In this document: in pieces, positions 16,147 through 24,970 of the stretch
How positions within the stretch are numbered: the stretch's first letter is position 1
Layout: the number at the start of each line of letters is the position of its first letter
Source: Candidatus Margulisiibacteriota bacterium
GTDB lineage: Bacteria > Margulisbacteria > WOR-1 > O2-12-FULL-45-9 > XYB2-FULL-48-7
Direction of reading: 5' to 3'
Length of the DNA: 64,000 bases
Assembly (NCBI GenBank): GCA_025453605.1
Contig: JALOPZ010000001.1
Coordinates: 62,001-126,000 of the forward strand
Translations under genes and position numbers: made by a program
Notes under the pieces: model-generated
The model's input: only the letters and a program-made list of their open reading frames with translations
Databases searched by the model: none
What the model was told of the DNA's origin: nothing

Positions 16147-17413
16147 GCTTCAGCGCTTTTTTCCCGATATCCCGGCGGTAATGCATCCCTTTGAACTTGA
16201 TCAGCTCGACAGCCTGGTAAGCCTTGTCGATCGCGTATTTGATCGATCCACCTAAAGCTGTCACTCCAAGGACCCGCCCTCCGTTGGTTACGATCTTTCG
16301 CCCCTCGTCTTTCGTCCCCGCGTGAAACACCATGACACCCTCCAGCTGGTCGGTCCGCTCCAACCCTTTGATCTCGTCCCCTTTGGCATAATTGCCCGGA
16401 TACCCGCCGGCCGCCAGGACAACGCAAACCGCCGCCCGTTCGTCCCACTCGATCAGCCGGTCATCGAGCTTTTCGTCGATAATTGCCTGGAGGATCGGAA
16501 CGATATCGCTCTTGAGCCGCATCATGATCGGCTGGGTCTCGGGATCGCCGAGCCGGGCGTTGAACTCCAGGACCAGCGGCCCTTTTTTGGTCACCATGAT
16601 CCCGGCATAGATGACCCCTTTATAATCGATCCCCTCCTGCCGCATCCCGTTGACGAACGGCTTGAGGACATCCAGGTTGATCTGTTCCATCAAACGCTCG
16701 GTCACCACCGGCGCCGGGGAGTACGCCCCCATTCCGCCGGTATTCGGCCCCTGGTCGCCGTCAAAGACCCGTTTATGGTCTTGCGACGAGGCCAATGGAA
16801 TGACCGACCGGCCGTCGGTAAAGGCGATGATCGACGCTTCTTCGCCGACCAGGCACTCTTCGATCACGACTTTATCCCCGGCCGCGCCGAATTCCTTCGC
16901 CCCCATGATCTGGTCGACCGCGGCCAACGCCTCCGCCTTGGTCTGACAGACAACAACCCCTTTGCCAGCCGCCAGGCCGTCCGCCTTAACGACGATCGGG
17001 GCGCCGACCGCCTCAATATATGCTTTGGCTTTAGTTAGATCGGCAAAGATCCCCGCCTGGGCGGTCGGGATCCCGTGCTTGATCATGAATTCCTTGGAAA
17101 AGACCTTGCTCCCTTCGATCCGGGCTGCCGCGGCGCGCGGGCCAAAGATCCGCAAGCCATTTTGCTCGAACAGATCGACTATCCCGGCGCAGAGCGGAAC
17201 CTCCGGGCCGACCACCGTCAGGTCGATCTTTTTCGTCAGCGCGAACTGCAGCAGTCCTTTAAGATCATCCGCCTTGAGCGCCACGTTCTCCGCCAGTTCC
17301 GCAGTGCCGGCGTTCCCCGGCGCACAGTAAAGCTTCGTAACTTTTGGGCTTTGGGCGATCTTCCAGCCCAGAGCGTGTTCGCGACCACCCGAGCCGATCA
17401 CTAAAACTTTCAT
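16136..17413 (-). CDS. purD: Phosphoribosylamine-glycine ligase (GARS)
   Basis: Second step of purine synthesis: phosphoribosylamine plus glycine and ATP gives GAR. The 425-residue protein shows the ATP-grasp layout: KVLVIGSGGREHALGWK at residue 2, VVGPEVPLCAGIVD, KADGLAAGKGVVVC, the ATP-binding DHKRVFDGDQGPNTGGMGAYSPAP and EFNARLGDPETQP with metal ligands. It overlaps recJ by 4 bp (ATGA) and the next gene by 11 bp. It is well separated from the other pur genes at the left end. Confidence 0.97.
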   Translation of the reverse strand: MKVLVIGSGGREHALGWKIAQSPKVTKLYCAPGNAGTAELAENVALKADDLKGLLQFALTKKIDLTVVGPEVPLCAGIVDLFEQNGLRIFGPRAAAARIEGSKVFSKEFMIKHGIPTAQAGIFADLTKAKAYIEAVGAPIVVKADGLAAGKGVVVCQTKAEALAAVDQIMGAKEFGAAGDKVVIEECLVGEEASIIAFTDGRSVIPLASSQDHKRVFDGDQGPNTGGMGAYSPAPVVTERLMEQINLDVLKPFVNGMRQEGIDYKGVIYAGIMVTKKGPLVLEFNARLGDPETQPIMMRLKSDIVPILQAIIDEKLDDRLIEWDERAAVCVVLAAGGYPGNYAKGDEIKGLERTDQLEGVMVFHAGTKDEGRKIVTNGGRVLGVTALGGSIKYAIDKAYQAVELIKFKGMHYRRDIGKKALKHEK

Positions 17414-19080
17414 GCTGCCGCCTCCCTAATGTCAACTAAAGAAAGCTGGACCGACTCAAAACCGTTGTACTCGTTAGCTTCCAGATTAACAGCCAGGTCA
17501 TACCTTTGATTATAATCTAATTTGGCCGCCAGCGCGCCAAAGCCAAAGCCGATCGTCTCGAGGCGGAGCCCATTGTCGCCAAACCACGCTTTCAGATGCT
17601 TCTTATCTTTGCCGACCGTTTTGTGTTCGAGCAGGGATAAATTGCCGATCAGCAAGAGCGGCGCCTGGTTCCCCTCGCCGAACGGGGCCAGCTTATTCAA
17701 CTCTTTGACCAGGGCCAGCGAGATCTCCTGAGGGTCGATCTGCGCGTCGAGCTCCAGCTTGGGGATCATGCTCTCCGGATCAACGTTCTCCTCCAGGTGC
17801 GCGCGCAGGCGGCGCTGCAGCTCCGGGACCTGCGCCGGCTCGATCTCAAAGCCCGCCGCTCCTTCGTGCCCACCAAAATCGAGGAAAAGGTCGCGGCATG
17901 AATCAAGGAGCGCGTAGATATTAAAACCATCGACCGACCGGGCGGAACCGCGCCCCACCCCCTCGTTGATCCCGATCAGGACCGCCGGCTTGCCGTAACG
18001 GTCGACGATCTGCGACGCCACGATCCCGATCACCCCCGGATGCCAGTTTTCCCCGGCCAGAACGATCAGCCGGTGGGCAGCCAGATATTCGTCGGTTAAC
18101 TGAGAGAACACCTCATCTTTGATCACCGCGCCGATATCCTGGCGGCGGGTATTGATCTTGTTCAGCTCTTGCGCCATCGCCTGGCCTTTGAGCGGATCGT
18201 CGGTCAGTAAAAGCTCGACCGCTTTCGAGGCGTGCTCCAGCCGGCCGGCGGCGTTAAGCCGCGGCGCCAGCGCAAAATAGACGCGGTCGGCGCCGATCGT
18301 CTTGCCAAGGGAAGCCGCCTCGGCCAGCAGTTTGATCCCCAGCCTTTTCCGCTCATTGATCAGCCGGAGTCCACCGACCGCCAGGATCCGGTTCTCAGCG
18401 GTCAAGGGAACGACATCAGAAAAAGTCCCGAGCGCCGCCAGATCAAGCAAAGAGGTCAGAAAAACCCCGTCTTTTTCACCGCTTAACCGGAGCAGCACCC
18501 AGGCCAGCTTAAAGGCGACGCCGGCCCCAGAGAGATATTTGGACGGGTGCGGCCCCTTGATCATTTTCGGATTGACGATCGCCGCTGCCGGCGGGAGCTG
18601 CTCAGGTAAATTATGGTGGTCGGTCACTACGACTGTCATCCCCAGCTCACCGGCCAGAACGATCTCATCGGCGCTGGCGATACCGCAATCAACGGTAATG
18701 ATCAGTTTTACCCCTTCCGACGCCAGTTTTTTCACGGAATTAGTAGATAGGCTGTAACCTTCACCGTAACGTTTAGGTATATAATATGTAGGGCTAAAAC
18801 CGAGATAACGGAGGGTTGAGAGGAGGATCGCGGTCGCCGTCACGCCGTCAACGTCGTAGTCGCCGAAAACGGCGACCTTCTCCCCCTTTTCCTTCGCCAG
18901 TAAAACCCGCCGCGCGGCCGCCTCGATCTGAGGGATCTCGAGCGGATCGCGCAACTGGCCCAGTTTCGGATTGAGGAAGGCTTCCCGCTCCGCCGGAGTG
19001 ATGATCCCGCGGCTGGATAGGATCCGCTCCAACAACGGTGAACCAGGATCAGCCGGCAGATCGATCAGCCATTTTTTCAT
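17410..19080 (-). CDS. recJ: Single-strand 5'-3' exonuclease RecJ
   Basis: A DHH-family nuclease used in recombination and mismatch repair. The 556-residue protein carries GDYDVDG at residues 73-79, IITVDCGIA, VTDHHNLPE (the DHH motif), RLNAAGRLEHA and the DHHA1 motif GGHEGAAGF, followed by an OB-fold C-terminal domain. It is the first gene of a tight recJ-purD-TMTC-rdgB run and overlaps purD by ATGA. The terminator at 19133-19168 insulates it from the pilin genes upstream. Confidence 0.96.
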   Translation of the reverse strand: MKKWLIDLPADPGSPLLERILSSRGIITPAEREAFLNPKLGQLRDPLEIPQIEAAARRVLLAKEKGEKVAVFGDYDVDGVTATAILLSTLRYLGFSPTYYIPKRYGEGYSLSTNSVKKLASEGVKLIITVDCGIASADEIVLAGELGMTVVVTDHHNLPEQLPPAAAIVNPKMIKGPHPSKYLSGAGVAFKLAWVLLRLSGEKDGVFLTSLLDLAALGTFSDVVPLTAENRILAVGGLRLINERKRLGIKLLAEAASLGKTIGADRVYFALAPRLNAAGRLEHASKAVELLLTDDPLKGQAMAQELNKINTRRQDIGAVIKDEVFSQLTDEYLAAHRLIVLAGENWHPGVIGIVASQIVDRYGKPAVLIGINEGVGRGSARSVDGFNIYALLDSCRDLFLDFGGHEGAAGFEIEPAQVPELQRRLRAHLEENVDPESMIPKLELDAQIDPQEISLALVKELNKLAPFGEGNQAPLLLIGNLSLLEHKTVGKDKKHLKAWFGDNGLRLETIGFGFGALAAKLDYNQRYDLAVNLEANEYNGFESVQLSLVDIREAAA

Positions 19081-19132
19081 GAGTTTTCAGTATATCCCAA
19101 AACTAAAACCCTTTCAAATCGGAGCCAGGGAG

Positions 19133-19168
19133 CAAAAAGAAAAGGCCCCGGCTTTCACCGGGGCCTTT
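19133..19168 (-). terminator. Rho-independent terminator after the pilin gene
   Basis: A perfect 11-bp stem AAAGGCCCCGG/CCGGGGCCTTT with a six-base loop (19141-19168) is followed on the minus strand by TCTTTTTG. It lies about 20 bases after the pilin stop codon and before recJ. Confidence 0.9.
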
Positions 19169-19188
19169 GTCTGAACAAAACCCACTAA

Positions 19189-19572
19189 TTAGTAGCTCGT
19201 GTAGTTCGTGTCGTTGATCCAAACCCGTCCGTTAACAGAATCGTATGCCCAGCCACCGGTGGTGCCGGTGATTTCGGTAACGTTTGCGATCGTCGCAACC
19301 GCCGCTGAGTTTGCGTGGTAAGGATCGCCCGGGATCAGTCCATCGTGGAACATCGAACCCGCGATAGTCGCCGGGTTAGAGGCGTTACCGTAGGCCGCGT
19401 TGCTGGCGTAAGTGATCGCCACCGCCGCCCGGATCGCGCCGAGTGTTCCTTTGGCTGCATTCTCCTTAGCTTTGGCGGAGAGATCAATAAATCTCGGGAG
19501 AGCGGTCGCCGCCAGAATGCCCAGGATCACGATAACCATGACCAATTCGATCAGTGTAAAACCGCGTTTCAT
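19189..19572 (-). CDS. Type IV pilin / pseudopilin
   Basis: A 127-residue class III-signal protein: MKRG, then the prepilin peptidase site G|FTLIELVMVIVILGILAATALPRF with Glu at +5 and a hydrophobic N-terminal helix. A short globular domain (AIRAAVAITYASNAAYG, WAYDSVNGRVWIN) follows. It lacks a C-terminal disulfide pair and resembles GspG/PilE-like minor or major pilins. The ribosome-binding site is almost a full anti-SD complement (AAAGGAGGTGA) eight bases before the ATG. Own terminator and shared strong promoter suggest high expression. Confidence 0.9.
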   Translation of the reverse strand: MKRGFTLIELVMVIVILGILAATALPRFIDLSAKAKENAAKGTLGAIRAAVAITYASNAAYGNASNPATIAGSMFHDGLIPGDPYHANSAAVATIANVTEITGTTGGWAYDSVNGRVWINDTNYTSY

Positions 19573-19596
19573 CTAAATACTCACCTCCTTTTATCT

Positions 19597-20016
19597 TTAC
19601 TTGATCACGTAGAAGAGACCATACAAAATGTAGAAGCTGACGACCAGCATTAGGACCCCGACCAGCCGCCGCGCCCCCAGGACCAATTCATCGGTCGACA
19701 GGAGCAGGATATTGGAAACGCTGGACAGCCATGTCAACCAACCGGGCATGACCAGGAAGAGGAGGCCGAAAGCAACGGTGATCATCCAGGCGGCGGTGAT
19801 GTAGGGGTCCGGGTACTGCAAACCGACCGACATGATCCAGGCACCGATCAACAGCAGGACGATCCCGATGACCAGCCGGTATTTCAGCGTCCAGCCGTTA
19901 ACGGTAAAGAGGACCTTGTTCAGCGCCGCGCCAACCGCTCCGAGAAACGCGGGACCGAACAGCAGCAACAGGGCAAAAACCAGCGTGGTCAAACCGCAAA
20001 ACAGTAAATATTCCAT
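19597..20016 (-). CDS. Four-helix membrane protein B, paralogue of the adjacent gene
   Basis: A 139-residue protein with four predicted membrane helices (residues about 5-30, 47-68, 75-98, 115-137) and almost no soluble part. The segment LSTDELVLGARRLVGV before the last helix matches LSTDDLVLGTRKSFGV in the neighbour, so the two are tandem duplicates. It lies 24 bp upstream of the pilin start and has a weaker ribosome-binding site than the pilin. No family recognised. Location suggests a role in pilus anchoring or pilin handling, which is inference. Confidence 0.75.
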   Translation of the reverse strand: MEYLLFCGLTTLVFALLLLFGPAFLGAVGAALNKVLFTVNGWTLKYRLVIGIVLLLIGAWIMSVGLQYPDPYITAAWMITVAFGLLFLVMPGWLTWLSSVSNILLLSTDELVLGARRLVGVLMLVVSFYILYGLFYVIK

Positions 20017-20034
20017 TGTTTATTCCCTCCTTAT

Positions 20035-20457
20035 TTAACGGGCCGAGAGATAGGCGGCATAGAATATGTAGAGAGCAATGACGATCAGGACCACGCCAAA
20101 GCTTTTACGGGTTCCCAGGACCAGATCATCGGTTGAGAGGAGGAGTTGATCGCAGAGCTGGGACAGGACCGTCAGCCACTGGGCCAGAAAGAGGTAAAGC
20201 AGGCCAAAAGCGAGCAGCAGGCCGCCCACCAGATGCAGATACCAGAGCTCGGGATAAGCAAAGGCGACGGAGATGATCCAGCCGCCAACGATCACCAGCG
20301 CGATCCCGGCCGGGATCCGGGCGGCCAGCAACACCCCGTCGATCTGCCCCAGCGGCGTATTAAGGAGATCACCGAGTTTTTTTAAAGTTTCACTGGAGAA
20401 AACAAGCAGGACACCGCTGAGCAGACTAACGATCCCGGCAACAATTAACCATTCCAT
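20035..20457 (-). CDS. Four-helix membrane protein A, paralogue of the adjacent gene
   Basis: A 140-residue integral membrane protein, four helices, with the shared signature LSTDDLVLGTRKSFGV between helices 3 and 4 and an overall layout equal to the next gene. An AAAGGAG box precedes the ATG, and a small TCGCG/CGCGA hairpin lies immediately upstream of that box. It is the first gene after the consensus promoter at 20506-20533 and is followed 18 bp later by its paralogue, then the pilin. Function unknown. Confidence 0.75.
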   Translation of the reverse strand: MEWLIVAGIVSLLSGVLLVFSSETLKKLGDLLNTPLGQIDGVLLAARIPAGIALVIVGGWIISVAFAYPELWYLHLVGGLLLAFGLLYLFLAQWLTVLSQLCDQLLLSTDDLVLGTRKSFGVVLIVIALYIFYAAYLSAR

Positions 20458-20505
20458 CTAGTGGCTCCTTTCGCGTTGCGGCGCGAGACGAAACTGACTG
20501 GTAGA

Positions 20506-20533
20506 ATTATACCCGCCCCCATCCTTTTGTCAA
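20506..20533 (-). promoter_or_regulatory. Consensus promoter for the membrane-protein pair and pilin
   Basis: Minus-strand TTGACA (20533-20528) and TATAAT (20511-20506), both perfect hexamers, 16 bases apart. The -35 overlaps the pilC stop codon. It separates pilin production from the assembly genes and should be one of the strongest promoters in the window. Predicted leader is about 42 bases. Confidence 0.85.
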
Positions 20534-21756
20534 TACGATTTATAGACTTTAACCAGGTCCCACATCGGCAAAAAGATCCCCATCGCAAAAACCAGCAGGA
20601 CAACACCCAGGCCAAGGATCAGGATCGGCTCCAGAAGCGGCGTCAGGTTCTCGATCGTGTAGTCCACTTCCCGGTCAAAATAATCGGCCGTTTTGTCGAG
20701 CATTTTCTCCAGCGTGCCGGCCTTCTCGCCAATGGCCACCATGGAAATGGCGATCGGCGGAAAGATCTTGCTGCCGCGCATCGGCTCCGCCAGGGACTTT
20801 CCCTGCGCCACGTCGTTACGGATATCGATGATCACCCGCGAAATGACCCGGTTCTCGACCGTCGCCGCAGTCACGGTCAGCGCTTCCAGGATCGGAATGC
20901 CGGAATTGAGCATGGCGGCTAGCATCCGGCCAAAGCGGGAAAGGTAGATCTTGGAAAAAAGCGCACCGAAGACCGGCGTGGAAAGGATGAAGCGGTCCCA
21001 GGCCAGGCGTCCCTTGTCGGTGTCCAGCCATTTCTTGCCGACATAACCGAGTATCCCGACCAGCCCGATCACCCAGTACCAGTAACCGACGATCAGATCG
21101 TTGGTCGTCATCAGGATCCTGGTCGGCAGCGGCAGTTCGGTATTAAAGGCGGCAAAAAAGGTGGCGAACCGGGGAATGACATAGATCGTCAGGATCACAA
21201 AAGCGACTATCAGGGCGATCATGACAATAAGCGGATAACGGGTCGCCGTTTTGACCTTTTCGGCAGTCGCGATCTCTTTTTCCAATAGGCCGGAGATCCG
21301 GTCCAGGACCTGCGGCAGGATACCGGCCTTCTCTCCCGCCCGGATCATGTTGATCATCAGCGTGGAAAAGATCTCGCGATGTTTATCAAGCGCGTCAGAA
21401 AAAGTTGCGCCGCTTTCGATCTCTTTTTTAACTTCCAGGACGACCAGGTGAAAACGACTGTTCCTGATCTGCTCGGCGACCGCGTCAAGGCTATTGATCA
21501 GCGGGACGCCGGCATCCAGGGTCGAGGCCAGCTGCCGGGTAAAGACGACCAGGTCCTCGGGCTTGACCTTCTGCAGCGCGGCCATGAACTTTTCAATTTC
21601 GATCGAAGCGGTGGAAGCCTCCGCCTGTTCGATGCTGATCGGGGTAAACCCTTGTTTGGCCAGCTGCTGGGCGACCAGCTTACTGCCGTCCGCCTCCATT
21701 TGGCCGGCGGTTAAAACACCGTAGCGGTCGCGCGCCTTGTAGGCGAAATTAGTCAA
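20530..21756 (-). CDS. pilC: Type IV pilus / type II secretion platform protein (PilC/GspF)
   Basis: Inner-membrane platform that couples the PilB motor to pilin polymerisation. The 408 residues contain two T2SSF domains, each ending in membrane helices (RYPLIVMIALIVAFVILTIYVIP, then PILILGLGVVLLVFAMGIFLP at the C-terminus). The N-terminus FAYKARDRYGVLTAGQMEA is typical. It overlaps pilB by 8 bp, so the two are translated together. No pilT retraction motor occurs in the window. Confidence 0.95.
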   Translation of the reverse strand: MTNFAYKARDRYGVLTAGQMEADGSKLVAQQLAKQGFTPISIEQAEASTASIEIEKFMAALQKVKPEDLVVFTRQLASTLDAGVPLINSLDAVAEQIRNSRFHLVVLEVKKEIESGATFSDALDKHREIFSTLMINMIRAGEKAGILPQVLDRISGLLEKEIATAEKVKTATRYPLIVMIALIVAFVILTIYVIPRFATFFAAFNTELPLPTRILMTTNDLIVGYWYWVIGLVGILGYVGKKWLDTDKGRLAWDRFILSTPVFGALFSKIYLSRFGRMLAAMLNSGIPILEALTVTAATVENRVISRVIIDIRNDVAQGKSLAEPMRGSKIFPPIAISMVAIGEKAGTLEKMLDKTADYFDREVDYTIENLTPLLEPILILGLGVVLLVFAMGIFLPMWDLVKVYKSY

Positions 21757-23422
21757 GCTGGGTCACCCTCAGGACTTCGTCGATCGTGGTTTTGCCTTCC
21801 AGCACTTTCTGCAAACCGTCGTCGCGCAAGGTTTTCATTCCGTGCTGGACCGCCAGCTGCTTGATCTCGTTGGTCGTCGCCTTGCGCAGGATCAAGTCCT
21901 GGACCTGATTGTCCACGATCAGGAGCTCAAATATCCCCATCCGCCCCTTGTAGCCGGTGCTGTGGCAGGTCTTGCAACCTTTACCCTGGAAAAACTCATA
22001 TTTCTGCAGGGGATCAAGCCCGATCTTCTTCAGCAGTTCCGGCGACGGCGCGTAACCGGTCTTGCAGCGCGGACAAATGGTCCTGATCAGGCGCTGGGCA
22101 ATGACCGCCGCTACCGCCGACGAGGTCAGGAACGGTTCGATCCCCATGTCAACTAACCGGGTCAGCGTGCCGGCGGCGTCGTTGGTATGCAGGGTCGAAA
22201 AGACCAGGTGGCCGGTCAGCGCCGCCTGGATCGCCACGCGGGCGGTGTCCAGGTCGCGGATCTCGCCGACCAGGATAACATCCGGGTCCTGACGCAGGAT
22301 CGAGCGGAGGGCATTGGCAAACTCCAAACCAGCTTTGGGATTGATCTGCGATTGTCTGATCCCGGCCAGCTCGTATTCGACCGGGTCTTCGATCGTCATG
22401 ATATTCTTCTCCGGCGAAACGATATGGCTGAGCGTGGCATAGAGCGTGGTCGTTTTCCCCGAACCGGTCGGGCCGGTGACCAGGATGATGCCGTAAGGCC
22501 GCTTGATCGTTTCGTCGAACTGCTGCAGATTGCTCTCGTTAAAGCCCAGTTCCGCGAGGGTGAAGATCGCGTTGGTCTTGTCCAGCAGCCGCATGACGAT
22601 CACTTCGCCGTAGATCGTCGGGAAAGTAGAGACCCGGACGTCGACCGCTTTATTATCGAGTTTGAGCTCGAAGCGGCCGTCCTGCGGCAGGCGCGATTCG
22701 GCAATGTCCATCTTCGCCATCACCTTGATCCGGGTAACAATGGCGGAAAGCAAATGCAGCGGCGTGGTCGAGACCTCGTGCATCAGGCCGTCCACCCGGT
22801 AGCGGACCCGGATGTTCTTTTCGGTCGGTTCGATGTGAACGTCCGAAGCGTTGTCCATCAGAGCCCGCATGACCAGCGTATTGACCAGCTTAATGATCGG
22901 CGCTTCTTCGGTCGGGGATTCCACGGCCACCGGGAGCTGCATCGCTTCGACCGGACCGATATCTTTCAGGATATCCTCGACTGAACCGGCCACGCCGTAG
23001 TACTGGCCGATCGCCTGTTCAATATCTTTGGCGGCGGCGACCATCGGCTCGACGTCGCATTTGGTCCGGGAGCGGACTTCATCGAGCGCCAGGACGTCGA
23101 ACGGATCGACCATGGCAACGGTCAGCACGTCGCCGACCTTAAAGAGCGGGATCAGGTGGTATTTCTTGGCGATGCTGATCGGGACCAGATTGACCGTTTT
23201 CTGGTCGACCAGGTAACTGGACAGATCGACCCGGGGGATCTCCATTTCCTTTTCCAGGAACGAGATCAGCGAAGTCTCATCGACCACCCCCCGGCGCAGG
23301 ATGCTCCGGATCAGCGTCTCGCCGGTCCGCCGGCCGTCGTCGATCGCCTCCTTGACCTGGGTCTCGGACAGCAGGCCGCTTTTGATCAGACTGTCACGGA
23401 GCGATTTGCTTTGGTCAACCAT
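21749..23422 (-). CDS. pilB: Type IV pilus assembly ATPase (PilB/GspE)
   Basis: Hexameric motor for pilus extension. The 557-residue protein has an N-terminal MshEN domain (residues about 1-150), a Walker A GPTGSGKTT near residue 320, the Asp box TIEDPVEYELAGIRQ, Walker B DPDVILVGEIRD, the His box ALTGHLVFSTLHTNDA and a tetracysteine zinc site CPRC...CKTC. All catalytic elements are intact. It follows the response regulator gene by only 4 bp and overlaps pilC. Confidence 0.96.
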   Translation of the reverse strand: MVDQSKSLRDSLIKSGLLSETQVKEAIDDGRRTGETLIRSILRRGVVDETSLISFLEKEMEIPRVDLSSYLVDQKTVNLVPISIAKKYHLIPLFKVGDVLTVAMVDPFDVLALDEVRSRTKCDVEPMVAAAKDIEQAIGQYYGVAGSVEDILKDIGPVEAMQLPVAVESPTEEAPIIKLVNTLVMRALMDNASDVHIEPTEKNIRVRYRVDGLMHEVSTTPLHLLSAIVTRIKVMAKMDIAESRLPQDGRFELKLDNKAVDVRVSTFPTIYGEVIVMRLLDKTNAIFTLAELGFNESNLQQFDETIKRPYGIILVTGPTGSGKTTTLYATLSHIVSPEKNIMTIEDPVEYELAGIRQSQINPKAGLEFANALRSILRQDPDVILVGEIRDLDTARVAIQAALTGHLVFSTLHTNDAAGTLTRLVDMGIEPFLTSSAVAAVIAQRLIRTICPRCKTGYAPSPELLKKIGLDPLQKYEFFQGKGCKTCHSTGYKGRMGIFELLIVDNQVQDLILRKATTNEIKQLAVQHGMKTLRDDGLQKVLEGKTTIDEVLRVTQLD

Positions 23423-23426
23423 CGCT

Positions 23427-23813
23427 TTATCCTTTCTTGGCCAGCAGCACTTTTATCTTATCCAGTAAAGCGGTCGTGTCAAACGGTTTGGTCAGGTAAT
23501 CGTTCGCCCCCATCTCCAGGCCGGTCTGCCGATCCCGCTCCTGGATCTTGGCCGTCAGCATGATGATCGGGATCTGGCTGTATTTCTCGTCAAACTTCAG
23601 CATGCGGGCGACTTTATAGCCGTCCATCCGGGGGAGCATCACATCGAGGAGGATCAGGTCGGGGTTCTCACTGCGCGCTTTTTCCAGCGCTTCCTGCCCG
23701 TCGCTGGCCGTCACCACCGTATAGCCCTGAGCTTTGAGCATCAGAGTCAGCAAGGAGGCGACGTCCGGCTCATCGTCTACGACCAGGATCTTGATTGCTG
23801 TCGGTTCAGCCAT
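23427..23813 (-). CDS. CheY-like single-domain response regulator
   Basis: A 128-residue receiver domain with no output domain. Acidic pair Asp13/Asp14, phospho-acceptor Asp57 (LILLDVMLP), Thr87 and Lys109 (YLTKPFD) are all present, so it should be phosphorylatable. Transcribed first in the pilus operon, 4 bp before pilB, it probably controls pilus activity by protein contact. No kinase is nearby. The start codon lies 14 bases after a TATAAT box, so the mRNA leader is very short and lacks a clear ribosome-binding site. Confidence 0.93.
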   Translation of the reverse strand: MAEPTAIKILVVDDEPDVASLLTLMLKAQGYTVVTASDGQEALEKARSENPDLILLDVMLPRMDGYKVARMLKFDEKYSQIPIIMLTAKIQERDRQTGLEMGANDYLTKPFDTTALLDKIKVLLAKKG

Positions 23814-23827
23814 GGTTGACGCTGGTG

Positions 23828-23856
23828 ATTATAACACATGTGTTATAATAGTTCAA
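23828..23856. promoter_or_regulatory. Symmetric divergent promoter for the pilus operon and hflX
   Basis: A perfect 22-base palindrome (23828-23849, core TATAACACATGTGTTATA) ends in TATAAT on both strands. Minus strand: TTGAAC (23856-23851), 17-base spacer, TATAAT (23833-23828), pointing at the response regulator. Plus strand: TATAAT (23844-23849) eight bases before the hflX ATG; its only good -35, TTGACG at 23816-23821, is 22 bases away. The palindrome could also be a regulator site covering both -10 boxes. Confidence 0.7.
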
Positions 23857-23857
23857 A

Positions 23858-24970
23858 ATGCGCGAAATTTTAACCCTCCCCCGGATCGAAAAAGCCCTCC
23901 TGGTCGGGGTCAGTTTTCCCCGCGATCAATTTTCGTTGGCCCTCTCACTGGCCGAGTTGGGCCGGTTGACCGCCACTGCCGGCGCGTTGGTCGTCGGCCA
24001 GTTGACCCAAAACCGCGACCGGCCCGACCCCCGCACCTTTATCGGTTCGGGCAAGATCACCGAACTGCAAGCGCTGGTCAGCTCAACCGCCGCTGATCTG
24101 GTCATTTTCGATCACGAGCTCTCCCCTGCTCAGGAAAGAAATCTGGCCGACGACCTGGGGGTTAAGGTGATCGACCGGACCGAACTGATCCTGGATATTT
24201 TCGCCCAGCACGCCCGGAGCCGGGAAGGGAAATTACAAGTGGAATTGGCACAGGCGACATTTTTACTGACCAGATTATCCGGTCACGGCGCCGCCATGTC
24301 GCGGCTTGGCGGCGGGATCGGGACCAGAGGTCCGGGCGAGACCAAGCTGGAATATGACCGGCGGCGTCTCCGCCAGAAGATCTCCCAGCTGAAAGCGGCG
24401 ATCGAAAAGGTCCGGCAGGAACGCCAGCTGAAAAGGGAAAAACGGCACGCCAGCCAGATCCCGGCGGCGGTACTGGTCGGTTATACCAACGCCGGCAAAT
24501 CGACCTTGCTCAACGCGCTGACCCAGGCCGGGGTCCTGACGGCCGACAAATTGTTCGCCACGCTCGATCCGACCGTCCGCCGCCTCTATCTCCCATCGGG
24601 CCGGACGATCCTGATCTCGGACACGGTCGGTTTTATCCAGAAGCTCCCCCACTCGCTCGTCGCCGCTTTCCGCGCGACGCTGGAAGAAGTGACCGAGGCC
24701 GATCTCCTTATCCACGTTGTCGACCTGTCGAGCGATTATTATGAACAGCAGATCACCGCGGTCTATCAGGTACTGGAAGATCTGGGGGGGATCGCGAAGC
24801 CCTTGGTCACGGTCTTTAACAAGTGTGATCGGTTAAGCGGGCCGGTCCCGAAAAAAACCTTGAGCAAGTATAAACCGGCGGTCGCGGTCTCGGCGCTGCA
24901 AGCGACCGACCTGGACAAACTGCTGACTACAGTTGACGCCCTACTGCCCGGGCTACGCCGCGCAAACTGA
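23858..24970 (+). CDS. hflX: Ribosome-splitting GTPase HflX
   Basis: Binds the 50S subunit and splits stalled ribosomes. The 370-residue protein has the HflX N-terminal domain ([53 protein letters not shown]), the glycine-rich linker [18 protein letters not shown], then the G domain: [15 protein letters not shown] (G1), [11 protein letters not shown] (G3), NKCD (G4). The ATG is eight bases after TATAAT, so translation is probably leaderless. The 3' end overlaps convergent aroF by 44 bp. Confidence 0.96.
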   Translation: MREILTLPRIEKALLVGVSFPRDQFSLALSLAELGRLTATAGALVVGQLTQNRDRPDPRTFIGSGKITELQALVSSTAADLVIFDHELSPAQERNLADDLGVKVIDRTELILDIFAQHARSREGKLQVELAQATFLLTRLSGHGAAMSRLGGGIGTRGPGETKLEYDRRRLRQKISQLKAAIEKVRQERQLKREKRHASQIPAAVLVGYTNAGKSTLLNALTQAGVLTADKLFATLDPTVRRLYLPSGRTILISDTVGFIQKLPHSLVAAFRATLEEVTEADLLIHVVDLSSDYYEQQITAVYQVLEDLGGIAKPLVTVFNKCDRLSGPVPKKTLSKYKPAVAVSALQATDLDKLLTTVDALLPGLRRAN

